Assembly: GCF_009866765.1 (NCBI RefSeq)
Contig: NZ_CP019431.1
Location: 1,736,001 to 1,800,000 of the forward strand
Direction of reading: 5' to 3'
Source of the DNA: Pseudomonas sp. S35
GTDB taxonomy: Bacteria > Pseudomonadota > Gammaproteobacteria > Pseudomonadales > Pseudomonadaceae
Length of the DNA: 64,000 bases
The position numbers and the translations under genes were made by a program. This document shows, piece after piece, positions 1 to 8,873 of this stretch (within the stretch, counting starts at the first letter, position 1; every line of letters starts with the position of its first letter). The notes beneath the pieces were generated by a model. That model worked only from the letters and a program-made list of their open reading frames with translations, did no database searches and was not told where the DNA came from.

Positions 1-1
1 A

Positions 2-484
2 GCCAACAGTGCCGTGGGGAATAGGTTGAAGTTGAATGCGCAGTTGCTGAACCGGACGCTGACCCCCAGCGAACACCAGGCTAAGTTCGCGTCATTGCTT
101 CCGATTGCACGAAGCCTGGCAGTGCAGCGCGAGGTGGAAGTCGAGGGGCGCCACGCCGAAGAGTTGATGATCGAGCGCTTTAATGAGTGCATACAGAATT
201 TCGTCGCATTGCGTGGCCGGCCACCGGCGAAGGCAGAGGTATTTTTGTCTCATTGCCCTTGCCAGTCAAAGGATCCAGGCGCGAGCCCGGCACGTATGCT
301 CGCGGGTACTTTTTACCCGAGTACCTGCAAGGCCAAGCTGATGAAGTTTTGTACATCCGGAGCGCGATCGCTGATCTCTTGGAGGGTCTACTACCAGTTT
401 GATATTGGTGTGTCGAAACTCGACATTAATGAGCGGTGCAATAACCTCGTCATGTGCAAGCAGCCTGCGTTTATCAACGCTTAG
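2..484 (+). CDS. C-terminal end of a probable deaminase-fold toxin (5' partial)
   Basis: The frame is open to the left edge, so the true start is probably outside the window; a GTG at 14 is the first in-window start but has no convincing ribosome site. The protein shows the deaminase pattern: an H-A-E motif (RHAEELMIERF, about residues 46-56 from the GTG) followed by a cysteine cluster (SHCPCQSKD) and a further Cys in YPSTCKAKL. In the deaminase superfamily, H/E and paired Cys bind zinc and deaminate bases or nucleotides. The spacing recalls the Pput_2613-like family of bacterial toxins, which usually form the C-terminal tip of large secreted polymorphic toxins. That assignment is from memory of the family and is uncertain. 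No immunity gene follows; the next gene is a chemoreceptor. Confidence 0.5.
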   Translation, partial: ANSAVGNRLKLNAQLLNRTLTPSEHQAKFASLLPIARSLAVQREVEVEGRHAEELMIERFNECIQNFVALRGRPPAKAEVFLSHCPCQSKDPGASPARMLAGTFYPSTCKAKLMKFCTSGARSLISWRVYYQFDIGVSKLDINERCNNLVMCKQPAFINA

Positions 485-512
485 AGATGGGTTCAACTGA
501 CCGTTTCCTGAG

Positions 513-540
513 GTGCTGGAAATCTTCTCCAGCACTTTCC
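513..540 (+). terminator. Probable terminator after the deaminase-like gene
   Basis: A perfect 8-bp stem (GTGCTGGA at 513-520 with TCCAGCAC at 528-535) has a 7-base loop and is followed by TTTCCCC. The T-tract is short, so efficiency is unclear. Confidence 0.5.
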
Positions 541-550
541 CCAATATCCC

Positions 551-576
551 TCAAGTCCTGCCCCGGCAGGCCGAAA
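551..576 (+). promoter_or_regulatory. FliA (sigma-28) type flagellar promoter
   Basis: TCAAG at 551-555 and GCCGAAA at 570-576 match the sigma-28 layout (TCAA/TAAA, 15 bases, GCCGATAA) with one mismatch in the -10 core. It lies 45 bases upstream of a chemoreceptor gene, a classic class of FliA target. An inverted repeat follows directly (577-613). Confidence 0.65.
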
Positions 577-613
577 CGCTCTCATACGACATCGTATCCC
601 CAATAAGAGAGCG
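577..613 (+). repeat. Nested inverted repeat in the chemoreceptor 5' leader
   Basis: Outer arms CGCTCTC (577-583) and GAGAGCG (607-613) enclose a second palindrome, ATACGA/TCGTAT (584-597). The distal outer arm contains the purine-rich AAGAGAG just before the ATG at 621, so the structure could mask the ribosome site. The base pairing is visible; the regulatory role is inference. Confidence 0.45.
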
Positions 614-620
614 CCCCTAA

Positions 621-2246
621 ATGTCCCTTCGCAGCCTGTCCATCGCCCGCCGTGCGGGTTTGGGTTTTGCCTTGATTGCTTTGCTCGTGGCCCTGCTGGG
701 CTTTTTTGCGTTGTCGAACATGGCAAGCATCCGCGCCAGTGCGGTGCAGGTGGAAAGCGGGCTGGTGCCGAAGATGCGGCTGGTGGCTGACATTCGCGAA
801 ATCATGCTGCGCATTCGTACGATTTCTTTGCGCATGGCGCTGGACCCCAACCCCACGAGCCTCCCGCAGTACCGCAGCCAGATGGACACCCGCAGCCAGG
901 ACCTGACCAAGAAACTGGCTGACCTCGACGCGGTGATCGACACGCCCGAGGTGCGCGCCCTGTACGACCAGTTCCAGGGTTCGCTACGCCAGTACCAGCA
1001 GGGGTTGGCCCAGTCGTTTGTGCTGGCCGACAAGCAGCAGGGCGCCGAACTCAATAAGTTGCTGCTGGTGGACATGAAAACCGTGGTCGATGGCTCCGGC
1101 GCGCAGCTCAACGCATTGGCCGACTACTACAACGCCCAGATCAACCAGCAGGGCCAGGCAGCGCAGGCGCAGTACAGTCGCTCGCGCACGATGGTGTTCG
1201 GTTTCGTCATCCTGGCCGGCCTCAGCACGGTGGCCCTGGCCTGGCTGCTGACGCGCAGCATCGTCGGCCCGTTGGGCCAGGCGATGCGCGCTGCAGAAAA
1301 CGTTGCGCGGGGCGACCTGACCCAAACCGTGCAGGTCAGTGGTGACGACGAGGTGACCCGTTTGCTCGTAGCCCTGCACTCCATGCAAGGCAGCCTGCGC
1401 AGTACCTTGCAACTGATCCGCCAATCGGCGGCTCAAATGGCGGCCTCCGCCACCGACCTCAACGGCATTACCGAGCAGAGCAGTCGCAGCCTGCAACAAC
1501 AGACGGCTGAGATTGAACAGGCGGCGACGGCCGTCAACGAGATGACCTCGGCCGCGGAAGAAGTGGCGCGCAATGCGGTTTCCACCTCTGAGTCCACGCG
1601 CCTTTCCAATGAGACGGCGCGTGAAGGCCAGCACCGCGTCGGTGAAACGGTCAGCGCGATCCAGGCCCTGAGCAGCAATATCGGCGAGACCTCGACCCTG
1701 GTGCAGAGCCTGGCCGAGCAATCGCGGGATATCGGCAAGGTGCTCGACGTGATTCGCTCCATCGCCGAGCAAACCAACCTGCTGGCACTCAATGCCGCCA
1801 TCGAGGCGGCGCGTGCGGGGGAGTCCGGCCGTGGTTTTGCGGTGGTGGCAGATGAAGTGCGTGCGCTGGCCCATCGCACCCAGCAATCGACGTTGGAAAT
1901 CGACCAGATGGTCACCGCCATGCGCACCGGTTCCAATGAGGCCTTGACGTCAATGCAGTCCAGCACCCAGCGTGCCACCGACACCTTGACCCTGGCAGAA
2001 GGCGCGGGCGGCGCCTTGAGTCAGATCACTGACTCCATCGACCAGATCCATCAGCGCAACCTGGTGATTGCCAGTGCCGCTGAGGAGCAAGCTCAAGTGG
2101 CCAAGGAAGTCGACCGCAACATCGTCAATATTCGTGACCTGTCGGCGCAATCCTCGTCCGGCGCCGGGCAGATCAATGGCTCAAGCCAGGAGTTGGCACG
2201 CTTGGCGGTTGCGCTCAACGACGCGGTCGCACGGTTCCAGTTGTAG
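621..2246 (+). CDS. Methyl-accepting chemotaxis protein
   Basis: This 541-residue inner-membrane chemoreceptor signals through CheA/CheW to the flagellar motor. The first membrane helix is at about residues 10-33. A periplasmic helical sensor of four-helix-bundle type follows (about 34-188), then a second membrane helix (about 190-213), a HAMP linker (about 212-264) and a long coiled-coil signalling domain. The signalling tip carries the near-invariant core [19 protein letters not shown] at about 384-402. The ligand cannot be read from the sequence. There is no C-terminal CheR/CheB docking pentapeptide; the protein ends in ARFQL. The ATG at 621 follows a FliA-type promoter, which fits co-regulation with flagella. 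Confidence 0.93.
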   Translation: MSLRSLSIARRAGLGFALIALLVALLGFFALSNMASIRASAVQVESGLVPKMRLVADIREIMLRIRTISLRMALDPNPTSLPQYRSQMDTRSQDLTKKLADLDAVIDTPEVRALYDQFQGSLRQYQQGLAQSFVLADKQQGAELNKLLLVDMKTVVDGSGAQLNALADYYNAQINQQGQAAQAQYSRSRTMVFGFVILAGLSTVALAWLLTRSIVGPLGQAMRAAENVARGDLTQTVQVSGDDEVTRLLVALHSMQGSLRSTLQLIRQSAAQMAASATDLNGITEQSSRSLQQQTAEIEQAATAVNEMTSAAEEVARNAVSTSESTRLSNETAREGQHRVGETVSAIQALSSNIGETSTLVQSLAEQSRDIGKVLDVIRSIAEQTNLLALNAAIEAARAGESGRGFAVVADEVRALAHRTQQSTLEIDQMVTAMRTGSNEALTSMQSSTQRATDTLTLAEGAGGALSQITDSIDQIHQRNLVIASAAEEQAQVAKEVDRNIVNIRDLSAQSSSGAGQINGSSQELARLAVALNDAVARFQL

Positions 2247-2251
2247 TGAGC

Positions 2252-3124
2252 TCAGGGCGAAGGCGTGAGTTCCAATACCCGGTTTCTTCCGCCTTCGGCC
2301 AGTAGATACGTCCCTCGTCCCGTCGGCACAATCGACTGCGGCGCCTTGAGGAACGACAGGATGGTCTGCTGGCGCCCCTGTTTATCAATCAGCAACAACC
2401 GCGCCCGATGGGTCGCGTCCTCGTTGATCCACAGCCCGCGCTCATCGCACATCAAGAACGTCGGCTGGTTCAGTTTGCTCAAGACCACCGGGTCGCTGCC
2501 GTCTGCGGTCAGCTCGCGCACGACGCCTTTTTGTTTCTCCGTGTAGAGCATGCGCCCATCGGTGCAGCGTACGATGGCCTCGCCTTCCTGCACGTGGTCG
2601 CGCAGTACGCTCAGGGACTGGTCGCTCCAGCGATAGCGCAGCAGGCGCCCGTAGGGCTTGCGGTCCTCGATGGCGTAGAGGTCATCGCCGTCATCCCACA
2701 GCCCTTGCACGCTTTCGCCTTTGAACAGTTCGGTGACGACGCCATCCTTGAAGAAACTGACGGGCTCGCCGCTGGACTCCTGGCTGAACACCCAGCCGCC
2801 ACGGGTGGCAAACATGCCGTCGGGTTTGGACAGGTTGGCCACCACCACCTCACGTGTGCCGTCGGGGTGGATGCGCACGATGCTGCCCTTGGCGCGATCG
2901 AGCTCCTGGCTGACCATCAGCGAGCCGTCCGTCGCGGGCATCAGCGAGGCGGCCTTGGGCACATCGCGGTGCAGCACCTGGACACTCCAGCCGTTCGCCG
3001 CGCTCACGGGGTAGAAGCTTTGCCAGGCGAAGAAGCCGCCAGCAGCAAGACAGGGCAGGCCCACCAGCCATGCGCCTAATCGCAGTAGCCGGTGGCTTTT
3101 TTTGTTATTGAATGCCTTGGTCAT
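2252..3124 (-). CDS. Membrane-anchored beta-propeller (NHL/SMP-30-like) protein
   Basis: This 290-residue protein has an N-terminal membrane segment (about residues 14-34, rich in Leu, Ala and Gly) and a periplasmic body of repeating short strands with motifs such as GSIVRIHPDG and ERGLWINEDA. These resemble the blades of SMP-30/NHL propellers. No metal-binding triad or catalytic residues could be assigned with confidence. It is divergent from the LysR gene at 3219 and tail-to-tail with the chemoreceptor, with only 5 bases between them. The function is unknown; a sugar-lactone or scaffold role is only a guess from the fold. Confidence 0.6.
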   Translation of the reverse strand: MTKAFNNKKSHRLLRLGAWLVGLPCLAAGGFFAWQSFYPVSAANGWSVQVLHRDVPKAASLMPATDGSLMVSQELDRAKGSIVRIHPDGTREVVVANLSKPDGMFATRGGWVFSQESSGEPVSFFKDGVVTELFKGESVQGLWDDGDDLYAIEDRKPYGRLLRYRWSDQSLSVLRDHVQEGEAIVRCTDGRMLYTEKQKGVVRELTADGSDPVVLSKLNQPTFLMCDERGLWINEDATHRARLLLIDKQGRQQTILSFLKAPQSIVPTGRGTYLLAEGGRNRVLELTPSP

Positions 3125-3218
3125 TGAAAACTCATTCGATAGGGTTCGGCGTGCAGCCTACGCAGGTGCGTGTTTTTTTCAATGTACTTGGGCCATGCGT
3201 CAGCGCATTCGTAAGATA

Positions 3219-4154
3219 ATGCCCGTCAAATCGACCACACTGGCGACTCCCGTGATCATCAACTTCGACCTCAACGACCTCCAAGCCTTCCGCGCCGTGG
3301 TAGACAAGGGCAGTTTTCGCGGCGCCGCCGAGGCTATCCGTATCTCGCAACCGGCCCTCAGCCGGCGCATCGAAAAGCTTGAATCCGCCCTTGATGTAAA
3401 GCTGTTCGAACGCACCACGCGGCGGGTCAGCCTGACGATGGTGGGCCGCGCGTTCCTGCCGCAGGTGGAGCGCATGCTCGACGATCTGGACATCGCACTG
3501 ATGGGCATCAGCAACGTCGCGTCCACACGCATGGGCAATGTCACCATCGCCTGCGTGCCCTCGACCGCGTACTACTTCATGCCGCACGTGATCTCCGAAT
3601 TCCACAAGCTGTATCCGAAAATTCGCCTGCGGGTGCTGGACGCCAGTGCTGGCGAGGTGTGCCAGGCGGTGGAAAGTGGCGAGGCGGATTTTGGCGTGAG
3701 TTTCAGCGGCAGCCTGGCCGATGAAGTGGAGTTCGAATTGCTGTTGCAGGAGCGCTACGTGCTGGCCTGTCGGCGTGATCACCCGCTGGCCGGGCGTGAC
3801 AGCGTGACGTGGGCCGAAGCCTACGAACATGACTACATCACCGTGGACAAGACCTCCGGCAACCGCTTCCTGCTGGACCAGGCCTTGCGCGGCGTGCGAG
3901 TGAAGAAACCGAGTATCTGCGAGACGCACCACGTGACCACCATGATCGGGCTGGTGGAGGCGGGGCTGGGCGTGGCGATGGTGCCATCGATTGCGATGCC
4001 GGCGTGCGAACATCCGATTCTGGTCAGTGTGCCGCTGGTGGAGCCGCAGGTGATGCGCAATGTGGGCTTGATCAAGCGCCGCGGGCGCACATTGCCACCG
4101 GCGGCGCTGGAGTTGGAGCGGTTGGTGCGGGAGATGCCGTTTCGGTCAGCGTGA
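3219..4154 (+). CDS. LysR-family transcriptional regulator
   Basis: This is a 311-residue LTTR with an N-terminal winged helix-turn-helix (FRGAAEAIRISQPALSRRIE, about residues 31-50) and a type 2 periplasmic-binding-protein effector domain. The ATG at 3219 was chosen because the HTH then sits at the usual distance from the N-terminus; an upstream in-frame ATG at 3192 adds nothing recognisable. Its last codons overlap, tail to tail, the 3' end of the binding-protein gene at 4146. The convergent MHS symporter pair is a possible but unproven target. Confidence 0.88.
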   Translation: MPVKSTTLATPVIINFDLNDLQAFRAVVDKGSFRGAAEAIRISQPALSRRIEKLESALDVKLFERTTRRVSLTMVGRAFLPQVERMLDDLDIALMGISNVASTRMGNVTIACVPSTAYYFMPHVISEFHKLYPKIRLRVLDASAGEVCQAVESGEADFGVSFSGSLADEVEFELLLQERYVLACRRDHPLAGRDSVTWAEAYEHDYITVDKTSGNRFLLDQALRGVRVKKPSICETHHVTTMIGLVEAGLGVAMVPSIAMPACEHPILVSVPLVEPQVMRNVGLIKRRGRTLPPAALELERLVREMPFRSA

Positions 4155-4907
4155 CACCGAATCCAGGCCGGTGGATTGCACCACCGGTTGCGCCTCGGGC
4201 GACGCCAGGTACTTCAGCAGCGCCTTGGCCTGCGCCGGGTGTTCGGCGTTCACCGGAATACCGGCCGCAAAGCGCGTCACTGATTGCACGTCTTCGGGGA
4301 TTTTTCCTACAAAAGTCACGCCCGCTACTGGTAACAATTCCGCTACCTGTTGCAGACCTACTTCGTAGTCACCCTTGGCAACCTGTTCAGCCACCGGTTG
4401 GCGTTCGATCATCGTGCCCTTGGCCGGCATGCCGAGCTTCTTGAACAGCTCTTTCTCGACATACACACCGCTGGCGCTGTCCGAATAGGCCACCGATTTG
4501 GCCTTGCTCAGCACGGCCTTCAATTCTGCGTCGGTGCCGATTGCGGGCTTCGCTGCACCGGCCTTCACCACCAGGCCGATGCGTGAATCCGCCAGCTCCA
4601 CCCGAGACGCCGGGTCGACCTTGCCCTGTTTGATCAAGTCATCCAGGGCGTAGCCGACCATGATCACCACGTCGGCGTGTTCGCCCCGGGCCAGGCGGTT
4701 GGGAATCGCTTCCGGCGCCTTGCCCATGGACGGGCCGAGAATAGTGTCGAGGGTGTCACCGCTGTGCTGGGCATACTGCGGGCCGAGCAGCTTATAGGCG
4801 GCGGTGAAGCCGCCCGAGGTCATCACCTTGAGTTCCTCAGCCTGGGCCGTCAGCGCCAGCGCGCCGAGGGCCAGGGCCGCCAGGGTCTTGAGCAGCGGCT
4901 GCATCAT
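4146..4907 (-). CDS. Periplasmic substrate-binding protein, ModA-like
   Basis: This 253-residue protein has a Sec signal peptide (cleavage probably after LTAQA, about residue 22) and a bilobed type 2 binding-protein fold related to ModA/molybdate-type proteins. SGGFTAAY in the first strand and [11 protein letters not shown] in the hinge region are typical ligand-contact areas. The gene starts within the stop codon of the MHS symporter (ATGA overlap at 4904-4907), so the two are translationally coupled. A second ATG follows immediately at 4904. No ABC permease or ATPase is nearby, which is odd for a ModA-like protein. It may serve another transporter or act as a sensor. The ligand is not known. 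Confidence 0.7.
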   Translation of the reverse strand: MMQPLLKTLAALALGALALTAQAEELKVMTSGGFTAAYKLLGPQYAQHSGDTLDTILGPSMGKAPEAIPNRLARGEHADVVIMVGYALDDLIKQGKVDPASRVELADSRIGLVVKAGAAKPAIGTDAELKAVLSKAKSVAYSDSASGVYVEKELFKKLGMPAKGTMIERQPVAEQVAKGDYEVGLQQVAELLPVAGVTFVGKIPEDVQSVTRFAAGIPVNAEHPAQAKALLKYLASPEAQPVVQSTGLDSVSR

Positions 4908-6208
4908 ACGGCCCCCTGCATCACCTGCCCGCGAGTGTTGGCGCGGCGATACAACGCCAGGGTCGAACACAGCGCGCACAGTGCGGCAAACATCATCCAG
5001 TAGGCCGGCGAGGCCTTGTCTTCGGTGATATGGATAAACCAAGTGGAAATCGCCGGGGTAAAGCCACCGAAGATCGCCGTCGCCAAGCTATAGGCCAGGG
5101 AGAACCCCGCCACGCGCACTTCCACCGGCATGATTTCGGTCAGCGCCGGGATCATCGCGCCGTTGTACATGCCATAGAGGAAGGAGAACCACAGCAGGGT
5201 TTCCAACATATGGCCGAAGCTCGGCGCATTTACCACGTAGGACAGTGCTGGATAGGCGGTGAGAACGGTCAGCGCCGTCATGGCGATCAGTACCGGCTTG
5301 CGGCCGAAGCGGTCGCTCAAGGTGCCGCCGATCGGCAGCCAGACAAAGTTCGACACCGCCACCAACAAGGTCACCAGCAGCGCGTCGGAGGTGCTCAATT
5401 GCAGCACGGTCTTGCCGAAGGTCGGCGCGTACACGGTGATCAAGTAAAACGCGGTGGTGGTCATGGCCACCATCAGCATGCCGCCGATCACGACGGTCCA
5501 GTTCTTCACCAGGGTTGCCAGCACTTCACGCATGGTCGGACGATGCTTGCGGTTGGCGAACTCTTCGGTTTCCTGCAAGTTGCGCCGCAGCACAAAGATA
5601 AACGGAATGATCACGCAACCGACGGCGAACGGAATGCGCCAGCCCCAGTCGGCAACCACTGCCGGCTCCATCCACACGTTCAGGCCATAACCCAGCGCAG
5701 CGGCGACCACGATGGAGATCTGTTGGCTGCCCGACTGCCAGCTGGTGTAGAAGCCCTTGCGGCCTGGGGTGGCCATCTCGGACAAGTACACCGACACGCC
5801 GCCCAGTTCTGCACCGGCCGAGAAGCCTTGCAGCAAGCGGCCAAGCAGCACCAGCAGCGGTGCCCACAGGCCAATGGTGTGATAACCCGGCACCAGCACG
5901 ATCAGCAGGGTGCCGCTGGCCATGATCGACAGCGTTACGATCAGCCCTTTGCGGCGACCCACGTCGTCGATATAGGCACCGAGAATGATTGCGCCAAGAG
6001 GACGCATCAGGAAGCCCGCGCCGAACACCGCGAAGGTCATCATTAATGACGCAAACTCATTAGCGGCGGGGAAGAACGCGGCAGCGATGTAGGTGGCGTA
6101 GAAACCGAACAGAAAGAAGTCGAACTGTTCGAGGAAGTTGCCCGAAGTAACGCGCAATACCGCGCCAACTTTCGAACTGGCAGAGTCGGGCCGGGAAGAG
6201 CTAGTCAT
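4904..6208 (-). CDS. MHS-family major facilitator, citrate/tricarballylate-type proton symporter
   Basis: This 434-residue, 12-helix transporter has MHS-family signatures: an N-terminal [19 protein letters not shown] segment, the loop 2-3 motif [12 protein letters not shown], and [14 protein letters not shown] in helix 4. The start at 6208 (MTSSSRPD) gives the normal family length; earlier in-frame starts only add low-complexity residues. Family members import citrate, tricarballylate or related carboxylates with protons. It is the first gene of a two-gene operon with the binding protein downstream. The LysR gene at 6453 diverges from it and may regulate it. Confidence 0.8.
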   Translation of the reverse strand: MTSSSRPDSASSKVGAVLRVTSGNFLEQFDFFLFGFYATYIAAAFFPAANEFASLMMTFAVFGAGFLMRPLGAIILGAYIDDVGRRKGLIVTLSIMASGTLLIVLVPGYHTIGLWAPLLVLLGRLLQGFSAGAELGGVSVYLSEMATPGRKGFYTSWQSGSQQISIVVAAALGYGLNVWMEPAVVADWGWRIPFAVGCVIIPFIFVLRRNLQETEEFANRKHRPTMREVLATLVKNWTVVIGGMLMVAMTTTAFYLITVYAPTFGKTVLQLSTSDALLVTLLVAVSNFVWLPIGGTLSDRFGRKPVLIAMTALTVLTAYPALSYVVNAPSFGHMLETLLWFSFLYGMYNGAMIPALTEIMPVEVRVAGFSLAYSLATAIFGGFTPAISTWFIHITEDKASPAYWMMFAALCALCSTLALYRRANTRGQVMQGAV

Positions 6209-6452
6209 GGTTTGTGTCTCCAGCGTTCTTTTTAAAGTGCTTGTTTCGCTTAAGACTGAGGATAGTGGCTGACACATTTAGAAATGATAAGTGAAAGATT
6301 TGGATTTATTAATGCGTTCAAGTTATCAATCGAAAACGCTGACGCGTTTTGTGTGGCTGTAACCGTGGCGAGGGAGCATTGCGTAATGCGCATAGACGCC
6401 GCACGTCGCGCTTCCTACACTGCCAGCTGTCTTGGGGAAGGGGCAGGCGCCA

Positions 6453-7376
6453 ATGAATCGCAATGAATTACGCAAGGCCGACATCAATCTGATGGTGGTC
6501 TTCGAAGCACTGATGCTTGAGCGCAATGTGACGCGGGTGGCCGAGAAGCTGTTTCTGGGCCAGCCAACCATCAGCTCGGCCCTCAACCGTTTGCGTACCT
6601 TGTTCAACGACCCGCTGTTCATTCGCGTCGGCCACCGTATGGAGCCCACCGCGCGCGCCGAGGAAATCATCCAGCATTTGTCGCCAGCCCTGGATTCGCT
6701 GTCATCGGCCTTGAGCCTGACCCACGATTTCGACCCGTCCATCAGCACCATGACCTTTCGCATCGGCCTGTCCGATGACGTCGAATTCGGCCTGTTGCCG
6801 CCGCTGTTGCGTGCGTTGCGCCAGGAAGCGCCGCAGGTGGTGTTCGTGGTGCAGCATGTGGATTACTGGCGCATCCCCGACCTGCTCGCGTCCGGCGACA
6901 TTACCGTCGGCATCACCCAGACCCGTGGCCTGCCGGCGAATGCCAAGCGCAAGTTGCTGCGCCATATCCGCCCGCGACTGCTGCGCGCCGATGCCTCGGA
7001 CACGCCGCTGACCCTCGATGAATATTGCGCGCGGCCCCATGTGCTGGTGTCCCACACGGCCAACGTGTCGGGGTTTGCCGATGAGTGGCTGGCCGAGATT
7101 GGCCGCAAGCGCCACGTGGTGTTGTCGGTGCCGCAATACAGCGCGTTGCCCGCCTTGCTGGCCGGCACCGACCTGATCGCCAGCCTGCCGGACTACACCG
7201 CCGAAGCTATGGCGGTATCGGGCAACCTGTTCTGTGAGCCGTTTCCGTTTGAAACGCCGACGTTGGATTTGTCCATGGTCTGGCTCAGCCATGTGGACAC
7301 CGACCCGGCCGAACGTTGGGTGCGTTCGCGGTTGGAGGCGTTCATGAGCGATAGAGGCTTGGGCGCCAAGGCCTGA
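6453..7376 (+). CDS. LysR-family transcriptional regulator
   Basis: This 307-residue LTTR has its HTH at about residues 20-45 (core TRVAEKLFLGQPTISSALNR) and a C-terminal effector domain. The ATG at 6453 is preceded by a purine-rich GGGAAGGGGCAGG; a TTG at 6432 is an alternative. It diverges from the MHS symporter operon, with a 244-base spacer, and lies 45 bases upstream of the CHMI-like gene on the same strand. Control of either neighbour is plausible. Confidence 0.88.
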   Translation: MNRNELRKADINLMVVFEALMLERNVTRVAEKLFLGQPTISSALNRLRTLFNDPLFIRVGHRMEPTARAEEIIQHLSPALDSLSSALSLTHDFDPSISTMTFRIGLSDDVEFGLLPPLLRALRQEAPQVVFVVQHVDYWRIPDLLASGDITVGITQTRGLPANAKRKLLRHIRPRLLRADASDTPLTLDEYCARPHVLVSHTANVSGFADEWLAEIGRKRHVVLSVPQYSALPALLAGTDLIASLPDYTAEAMAVSGNLFCEPFPFETPTLDLSMVWLSHVDTDPAERWVRSRLEAFMSDRGLGAKA

Positions 7377-7421
7377 CGCTATATATTTAAGAATCTTCCT
7401 ACAACAAACACGGAGCAACCC

Positions 7422-7784
7422 ATGCCGCACCTGCACTTGGAATACACCGCCAACCTGACCAACCTGGCCGTCGATAAAACCCTGTTGCGGCTCAACAACG
7501 TGCTAATGGCGTCCGGGCAGTTCGGCTCCGAGTTCGATATCAAAAGCCGGGCGGTGAAGCTTGAGAGTTTTCAAGTAGGCACCTCCCTCAATCCGCGCGG
7601 GTTTATTGCGGTGAAGCTGTCACTGCTCAGTGGGCGGTCACCGCAGGTCAAGAAACAGCTGTCGGAAAACCTGCTGGCGGCGTTGCAGGATCTGGGCGAC
7701 TGGCCGGCGGATATACAGGTTCAATTGAGTGTCCAGTTGGTGGACATGGACCGTGATTCCTACAGCAAAGTCGCCATCGGCTGA
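7422..7784 (+). CDS. 5-carboxymethyl-2-hydroxymuconate isomerase-like protein
   Basis: This 120-residue protein has the CHMI (HpaF) family start MPHLHLEYTANL, in which Pro2 becomes the catalytic N-terminal proline of the tautomerase superfamily after Met removal. Family enzymes isomerise 5-carboxymethyl-2-hydroxymuconate in homoprotocatechuate degradation. The other hpa genes are absent here, so the true substrate may differ. The sequence AACACGGAGCAACCC gives a good ribosome site before the ATG. It is convergent with the LysR gene ending at 7801. Confidence 0.82.
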   Translation: MPHLHLEYTANLTNLAVDKTLLRLNNVLMASGQFGSEFDIKSRAVKLESFQVGTSLNPRGFIAVKLSLLSGRSPQVKKQLSENLLAALQDLGDWPADIQVQLSVQLVDMDRDSYSKVAIG

Positions 7785-7800
7785 CACCTCGCCACAGCGG

Positions 7801-8736
7801 TTAGAGTAAACCTTGGTCTGCGCAGACCTTTACGACTTGTTCCCTGAACCAGGTATTGGCGCTGTTCTGTCCGCTGGCTTCGTTCCACTGCATATCCAGG
7901 GTAAACCCCGGCAGCCCGTTGGGCGCTTCGCAATGGCCAAACACCGTTGCCGGCGCCAGGAGTTTTTGCACACGGCGGGGCAGGGTGACGATGAAGTCGG
8001 TGCCGGTGATCATCTTCAAGGCTGCGCTGTAGCTGTTGGCCCGTGCGATCACTTGGCGCTTGTGGGCCTGGCGCGCCAGCCAGCCGTCGATCATGTTGGT
8101 GTCGGAGGTCCACGGCGTGGGGAACACGTGGCGCCGCTCGACAAAGGATTGCAGGCTGAACGCGGGCTCGCGGGGCGCCGAGCGCTTGTCGAACACACAC
8201 ACCAGGTCGTCCTCGAGCAGCATCTGGGTCTTGAAGTCTTTGTGGGCACGGTGAAAGTGCGGGCCGAAACAGATCACCAGGTCCAGGCGACCTTCGCGCA
8301 GGTCATCGGCGGGGATCTCGGTTTCCAGTTTCTGTACGTTGACGATCACCGGCAGGTCGGCGCGGTCGAAGGTTTTGAGCAGGCGCGGCAGGATCAACTG
8401 TTCGAAGTATTCCGGTGCGCAGACGTTGAAGGTCACCGCCTTCTGGGTGGGGTCGAAGGACTGGGCACCGGCGTGGCACAGGTTGATGCTTTCGAGGATT
8501 TTTTGCACGTGGCCGTACATGGTGGTGGCCTTGTACGTAGGACGCATGCCTGCTCGCGTGTTGATAAACAACTCGTCTTCAAAGCTGGTGCGCAGCTTCT
8601 TCAGGCTGTAGCTCACGGTGGACTGGCTGACGAACAGCGTTTCTGACACCTCGGTAACGCTGCTCTGGTCGTAGACGGCGATAAACACCATCAAGTCCTG
8701 CATATCGAGCTTTCTGAGCAAGTTACTGTTTAGCAT
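7801..8736 (-). CDS. LysR-family transcriptional regulator
   Basis: This is a 311-residue LTTR. The HTH lies at about residues 26-50 (VTEVSETLFVSQSTVSYSLK) and is followed by an effector domain. The N-terminal style (LRKLDMQDLMVFIAVYDQSS) is of the NodD/LeuO-like branch. It is followed, in the same orientation, by nothing obvious and is convergent with the CHMI-like gene. Its target is not evident. Confidence 0.87.
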   Translation of the reverse strand: MLNSNLLRKLDMQDLMVFIAVYDQSSVTEVSETLFVSQSTVSYSLKKLRTSFEDELFINTRAGMRPTYKATTMYGHVQKILESINLCHAGAQSFDPTQKAVTFNVCAPEYFEQLILPRLLKTFDRADLPVIVNVQKLETEIPADDLREGRLDLVICFGPHFHRAHKDFKTQMLLEDDLVCVFDKRSAPREPAFSLQSFVERRHVFPTPWTSDTNMIDGWLARQAHKRQVIARANSYSAALKMITGTDFIVTLPRRVQKLLAPATVFGHCEAPNGLPGFTLDMQWNEASGQNSANTWFREQVVKVCADQGLL

Positions 8737-8873
8737 CCATTCCGTCCGTAAACCCGATGTACCGAACTCAGTACACGACAGCGCAAAAGCTTAACGGAAC
8801 GGACGTGCCAATAGAAAGCTCTGTAGGGCGTTTCTATGTTGTGCGTGGGACAAATACTGTTTGCAACACGACC

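Noticed and set aside
984..1886. A 300-codon open frame opposite the chemoreceptor
   Set aside because: It is a shadow of the conserved MCP signalling domain.
6284..6466. A 60-codon frame in the MHS/LysR intergenic region
   Set aside because: It overlaps the next LysR start region, has no family features and probably lies over divergent promoters.
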